Translations under genes and position numbers: made by a program
NCBI GenBank assembly: GCA_027574665.1
Contig: CM050653.1
Coordinates: forward strand, 9,880,664 to 9,944,663
From: Rhynochetos jubatus
Lineage: Eukaryota > Chordata > Aves > Eurypygiformes > Rhynochetidae
Length of the DNA stretch: 64,000 nt
Direction: 5' to 3'
Notes under the pieces: model-generated
What the model saw: only the letters and a program-made list of their open reading frames with translations
Database searches by the model: none
What the model was told of the DNA's origin: nothing
In this document: positions 58,961-64,000 of the stretch, in pieces
How positions within the stretch are numbered: the stretch's first letter is position 1
How the letters are laid out: each line of letters opens with the position of its first letter

Positions 58961-60720
58961 TAGAGCCCCAAACCGCATTCCAGCCAATATTTCAAACCCT
59001 TGTTAATGTAACTGCTAATTTCGGCGGGTGATGGTGATGGTTATGGTGTACATGGGCTTGTGCGGAGGGGTCTGCAGTGGGGGCAGGAAGAGGTTACAGA
59101 AATCATTTCCAAAGCAGAAAATTGCTGTCCGGTTTAAATTATTTCAGGTGTTAGATGGTTATTCCGCCCTGACTTGAGTTTCACATCAGAGCTCCTGAGG
59201 ATTTAAGTGGGACTTTGAAATGCCTGACTCTGAATGCTGGAAGGATCAGATTATTTTGCTACAGGATTTGTACCTGTGGCTTCTTCATTCCCACGTAGCT
59301 TTTGGCCACCTTCCACTCCCAGTGAACTGGCTGCTCTGAAGACATTCATAGGTACAGTTTGCTTCCACTGTATTTTCTGGAGGCAGGAGGCTCTGCTTGG
59401 CACAGGGCCCAGTACAAAATAGCTCATGCTTTTTATTTCCTTTTATTTCTTCTTTTTTTTAAGACACATACCAGGGTTTGCCATGTGCATGCCTAATGCC
59501 ATGTGACCCAGGAATCACGCTCTTGCAAAAAAGGATCAAATTAGTGAAGCGGGGAGGAGGCTGGGTGACTAGCGAAATGTTTAGAGGATTAAAAAACCAA
59601 AAGGGCTGAAAGTTGACATCTGGATAAAAACCAATACGTAATGGGAAGTTCAACATTTGGTGCTTCAGTATATATAATTCAGCTATAGATAATAGATAAT
59701 AGAGAGTTCACAGGATCACTTGATGGGAAATATATTGATAATACAATTTTTCTTTGCAAAATGTATGCAATGATTGCAGTTTTGGTTTAATAATAAATTT
59801 GACTTTGAAGAATCATTTGATTCAAAGCTCTGCTTTTTCTAATGGCGTTCAGAATTATTAATATCTGTCTAGCCGGCTAAAGAGGTTTTTAAAAGAGTAT
59901 GCCGGGTGTTCTGCAATTAGAGTAGCCATCTGCCCTTTATTAAAACTCCATTAACCTTTACATTAAAATACATTTAAAATGCAGACACACTGAAAATATC
60001 AAACACAAATAAAATAGATAAATCTAAGTGGGTTCTTTGCTTTACTGGCTTATTTGCACAGAATGTGGCAACTTGTGACGCCTATAATTTTCCAGGGATA
60101 GATAACACCTTGTAGCATCAGTTTTCCTACGTTAAGGATAGGAAATAATTATAAGAAGGTAATGGGATTAATAACATCTCTGATCAAAATTTCTAGAACA
60201 TGATCTTGTTTAGAGAAGTCTAGAAAATTGTTTAAAGTTCCTATTAACTCTAGAATAAAATGCTTTATTTTAAGAGCAGAACTAATCTGTTTTGCTCATG
60301 CAGCTCTGCTGATTACAGCGGAGATATTTATGCAGTAGGATGATTCATGCAAATAGAATGAGTAAAAATTTTCTGAAAATATTGAGATATATTGTCAAAA
60401 CGAAATTGAACACAGTTCCTGTAGATGCTGTGGCATTGTTCCTTTCAGCCTTGCACCACGGTATCTCTCTAAGGAGTGAGAGCGATACTCTATTTTCCCT
60501 GCCTGAATTATTGCTACTGGCAGAGATGCTGATTTTGTCTGTAAATAAATGTGCTTAAAATACCCCTTCTAAGACCTATGTTCACTTGCTTCTAATCTCA
60601 CCGCATTTGATCCATGTGGGCTGAAATTTCTGAGCTAAAATATCTGCCTGCTTTTCATTCTTTTAAGTCAGCAAAAATAGCTCAGCCGTTTCCCAGACCC
60701 AGGTTAAGAAATAATGCCAT
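58961..60720. other. AT-rich intergenic DNA
   Basis: Contains possible conserved stretches at about 59660-59900 and 59930-60250, with TAAT and GATAA words. A 72-codon frame at 60340-60558 is not recognisable. No gene called. Confidence 0.4.
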
Positions 60721-60729
60721 TGTTTCTCC

Positions 60730-61450
60730 CGGCTTAAAGTCTTTCCAGCGAGGGTGTGCGCACACCCTTTGAGCCGTGATTTACGGCCGCAGCTGGTGCG
60801 GATCAGGCCCCCTGGCACGGGGCACACCTCCTGTCATCGATCCCACAAACCCAGCCTTTGGCCAAATCATAAAACTTTCCAAAGCGGCTCCTCCGTGAGC
60901 TACGCAGCCTCCTTAGCTGCATTTCCCGGACTGCCCTTGCTCCGGAGGTAACGCTGGTCAGGATCTGAGCAGGATTTCCCTCCCTGTTGTTGCTTTTTCT
61001 GCCTCCCATGGGTTGCAGCAGCCGGTGCCGGAGGAACAAGGTGTCAGACCTGAGCACAGCGAGGGAAACGGGCCAAGGAAGAAGCCGGTGGTGGCACGGG
61101 ACCGGGTGAGTGGTGCTCACTGAGCATCGTGGGTACCCCACCTGCAACGGGGGCTTCCAGGGAAATGCAGCACTGGACATGACGGAGGGAAGAGCGGGAC
61201 CGCAGAGATGCTAAAGCTGCGTAGGGACTGGGGGGAGAGGGAGGCTGGTGGGAGGTGAGGAGGGATGGGGAGGATGAGTATGGGCAAGGGGTCCAGGTCT
61301 GCGCCGTGGGGTTGGGGAGGGGTAGCGGGGAAGCGAGAGGCAGCATCTGGAGCGTGCCACGCAAAGAGGACGTCAGCGTCGAGAGGGAGAGGTCAGCGGT
61401 GGCCATGACCCTGCGTGACCAGCGGTCGCTGCGCTCAGCAATTGCTCACG
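60730..61450. other. CpG-richer segment
   Basis: GC- and CpG-richer than both flanks, without a recognisable exon. It could be a distal CpG island next to the element that follows. Confidence 0.4.
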
Positions 61451-61720
61451 GAGGAATTTCGGACGGCCCTGGGATTAAATACTCTCATTTTCATCGCAGA
61501 ATTGACTTTGTCAAAATTTTACACGGCAAAGCATTTCAATCCAAACTGCATGAAAATGCTTTTGCTTGGCTTGACAGCATATTTGCAAAGCCGATGTTTC
61601 TCAGGAAGTTTTACAGCATTTTGCAATTTATTTTTATTCGGAACAAACCCAAATATCAAAATAGTAGAATTTCCCAAGGACCACAAACCCTGCTTCCTTT
61701 AAGGCTCTGGTCTCAGTGAT
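61441..61720. promoter_or_regulatory. Candidate conserved element
   Basis: A sharply bounded, AT-rich, non-repetitive block directly after a CpG-rich segment, with words such as TGGGATTAAATACTC, GCATGAAAATGC and TTTGCAATTTATTTTTATTC. Open frames cross it on the plus strand but match no protein I know. Confidence 0.35.
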
Positions 61721-61949
61721 CTCTGTGCCTCAACTGGTATAATTTAAGTTCAGGTTCCAGTAAAGCCCTGCTAATAAGGACATGGTTTAGGGAACTAAAT
61801 AATACATTTCCACAGACCATCACATCATTAGTTTCTTAACTGCATTTTCGATAGCAGAATCCACATCTCCCTAGATCGAAGGATCATCTTAGCTTTCAAA
61901 CAGGCTTGTAGTTTTCTTAGCTGGGTTTATATGTGGTCCTTATACTCAC

Positions 61950-62080
61950 AGTACTTTTTGATTAATATTGTGTATAATGTTCCTTAATGCATCAGTTTAA
62001 TTAATTATGCAGAAACATTTGGCCACCTGGACGTACTATTGATGAAATGACATTTTATTGACAAAATGACAGTTTAATAC
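61950..62080. promoter_or_regulatory. Candidate homeobox/TALE site cluster with 19-bp tandem repeat
   Basis: GTTTAATTAATTATGC, an E-box CACCTG, then two adjacent 19-bp units, ATTGATGAAATGACATTTT (62038-62056) and ATTGACAAAATGACAGTTT (62057-62075), which agree at 16 of 19 positions. The TGACAG and TTGAC words resemble MEIS and PBX half sites. Function is inferred. Confidence 0.4.
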
Positions 62081-64000
62081 CGAGCTTTCCTAAAGCTCTC
62101 AGCTGAATAGGTTGGTCCGGCAAGTAGAACAGGGGGTGTGGGCAACTCAGGAAAGCCTTTTGTTTTCCCCAAAATTTCTTTGTTGGCTATCAGTATGTCA
62201 GGTTTGCTACTGGAAGTTAGTACTGTGCTACTTTGGGTCTTCTGCTAATGGACAATATGCAGAGGAGAGGTTTCATCCATAGCTTCTGCTGGTTGAGCTT
62301 GGAGGAGCCTTCTCAACGAAGTTCGCTAAAATGTACCTGTGGGGAATGGCCCCAACATCTCCTTTTGGCAGGGGTCCTGCTGTGGCTTTGGGCAGTTCAA
62401 ATTATTTTGGTAAACAAGTGGAACTGTGGCAGGGTGACAGGTATGGTTGTTAAAGGGGAAACAAGAGCCCCCTCCACCAGTGTGGCTTGCAAAGAGCCTG
62501 GATTTGCTGCCCTAGCCACACCTGGGCCAGAAGAGCGTTCAAAACTTTCTCTGCTCATCACAGTGTGGACAGTATGATCTTGCTGTGTGGGCTTGAATAA
62601 GATCTCGTTCAGCTTCTGCTGGGTTTTTTAACCCCACACTTTAAAAAAAAAAGAGACTTCAAAATGATAGATTTAGGGTGGGATTTTCAAAAGCTTACAA
62701 GTGGCTTGAGAACTGGCATCCTATGAAATTGCTGGGGTCTTCAATCCTTCAGGCACTTTTGAAAAAAATCATATTCTTTATCGGGACTTTAGTTCCTCTG
62801 TTAAAAAATTGGAGTGTAGAGGCTGTCCCGATGATGGAGAATAATATTGACTTTCTGTAGCTGATAACAGAGACGTGAGTGGGCTGGGAGTTTTCCAACC
62901 AGATGTTTTTTTCTTGGAAGATGCTGATTTATTGAAACTGAAACTTTTCATGGGAACATATCAGTACTGATTAAATTTTGTTGAGAGACATTCTTAGGGT
63001 CTGAGCCAGAATTTCTGACTGTAACAAAAAATGAGATCCTTGAATGGGGAATGGCCAACAGGTCACGGGCAGCCATCTGGAGCCTGTCTGGGTCAGGTAG
63101 AGGAGCGGAAGGACTGTGGGTCTCCCACAAAACTGACGTAGCCCTTGGGCTATTACTTCAAGGATCCTTTACTGTTTTTTTCATACAGCAAACTCAAAAC
63201 CCTCTGTAGCTTATTCTAATATGGAATGGGAAGTTTATTTCTTGCCGAGGTTGTAGAGAATTAAATACTTGCTTGCAAAGGTCTTTGAAATCCCAATCTG
63301 TCAAATTATCGGTATAGCAGTTATTATTATTCATTTAGAGACAAGTTGCATTGCAGAAACGCTTTGGAGAGGGTGTCTGGATGTCAAGTCCAAAGACTGA
63401 ATCCTCTGGAAGCAAATTACTGATAACTGTATTATGGGGAGTTATCCTCAGTAAATGTTATTAGTGTGAGGATTTGTTCCCATGTCGGAATGATGTTAAT
63501 ACAATATTAGTGATGCAGGTCTGTGGTGTCAACATGAGAATATCAAACGCAAGCGGAGGAAAATTGTATTGGATTGTGGAGATGATGGCAAATCAATGAC
63601 ACGGAAAATCTATGGAGAGCAGTTCACAGTGACACAAGGAAGCAGTGTTCGCATAAATCAGTGGAGACCAATGGACACTGAAAGGAAATTTCCATGCAAG
63701 ATTAAGTGGACATTGTTATCATGTCAGGACTAGGTGAAATAAATGCTGCAAAATGAGGATGATACTGTGATACCGACATTTAGACCAAACAATGTCAACA
63801 GAGATTACTCTCTCATTAGAAGAAACCAACAGGCTTCTCCGTTACAAACTCTCGGCTGCAGCTGGAGCAGCTACTGTGCTCCGTCAGGCCTGGGAGATCC
63901 CGTGGTGCAGCAAACCCCGCAGTGTTTGGTGCTGAGCAAACACAACCTACACAATCTCTCCTCACCCAGAAAGCTGCCAAAGACGGGGAACAGTGGATGT
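62081..64000. other. Intergenic DNA to the window end
   Basis: No gene recognised. On the human map UBE3C lies further out on this side, but I see no UBE3C exon. The stretch at 63440-63800 is non-repetitive and may include conserved sequence. Confidence 0.45.

Noticed and set aside
1..64000. CRISPR arrays, bacterial operons, tRNA or rRNA genes
   Set aside because: No regularly spaced repeats, no tRNA cloverleaf and no rRNA sequence noticed; the DNA is vertebrate. A tRNAscan or Rfam search was not possible.

Overview
This window looks like vertebrate, and specifically avian, nuclear DNA. Three things point there. It holds many fragments of CR1 retrotransposons with the typical 3' end rich in TTCTATGAT-like repeats. 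It holds two solo LTRs of types I recognise from bird genomes. It also carries NOM1 and MNX1 in tail-to-tail order, as on human 7q36, with compact introns. The LTR types suggest a neoavian bird rather than a galliform, but that is an inference from memory.

Layout: positions 1 to about 21.2 kb are AT-rich intergenic DNA with no gene I can support. They hold CR1 copies at about 2.2, 4.2 and 8.1 kb, an ERV solo LTR at 15.0-15.9 kb, a 49-bp tandem duplication, and a striking palindrome made of two POU octamers. NOM1 runs on the + strand from a CpG-island promoter at about 21.2 kb to a poly(A) signal at about 36.0 kb. I resolved 11 coding exons that join in frame (2472 nt, 823 codons plus stop). 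Its introns hold CR1 pieces and an antisense solo LTR. From 36 to 48.3 kb lies intergenic DNA with two more CR1 copies. It becomes CpG-rich from about 45.7 kb.

MNX1 (HB9) is on the - strand, from the start codon at 51963 to the stop at 48796, in three coding exons that join in frame (1110 nt, 369 aa). It has a full homeodomain, a promoter with two CCAAT boxes, and a poly(A) signal at 48357-48362. CpG-rich DNA surrounds it from about 45.7 to 57.4 kb, as is usual for Polycomb-regulated developmental genes. From 52.3 kb to the end I see no protein-coding gene. AT-rich, homeobox-site-rich blocks there look like conserved regulatory elements of MNX1; this is an inference, since I could not align other species.

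Functionally the two genes are unrelated neighbours. NOM1 is a housekeeping nucleolar ribosome-biogenesis factor with MIF4G and MA3 domains. MNX1 is a tissue-specific transcription factor of motor neurons, notochord and pancreas. I found no evidence of a new biological system. The most interesting items are the octamer palindrome, the altered amino-acid repeat layout of MNX1, the apparent lack of a PP1-docking motif in the NOM1 model, and the candidate enhancers upstream of MNX1.
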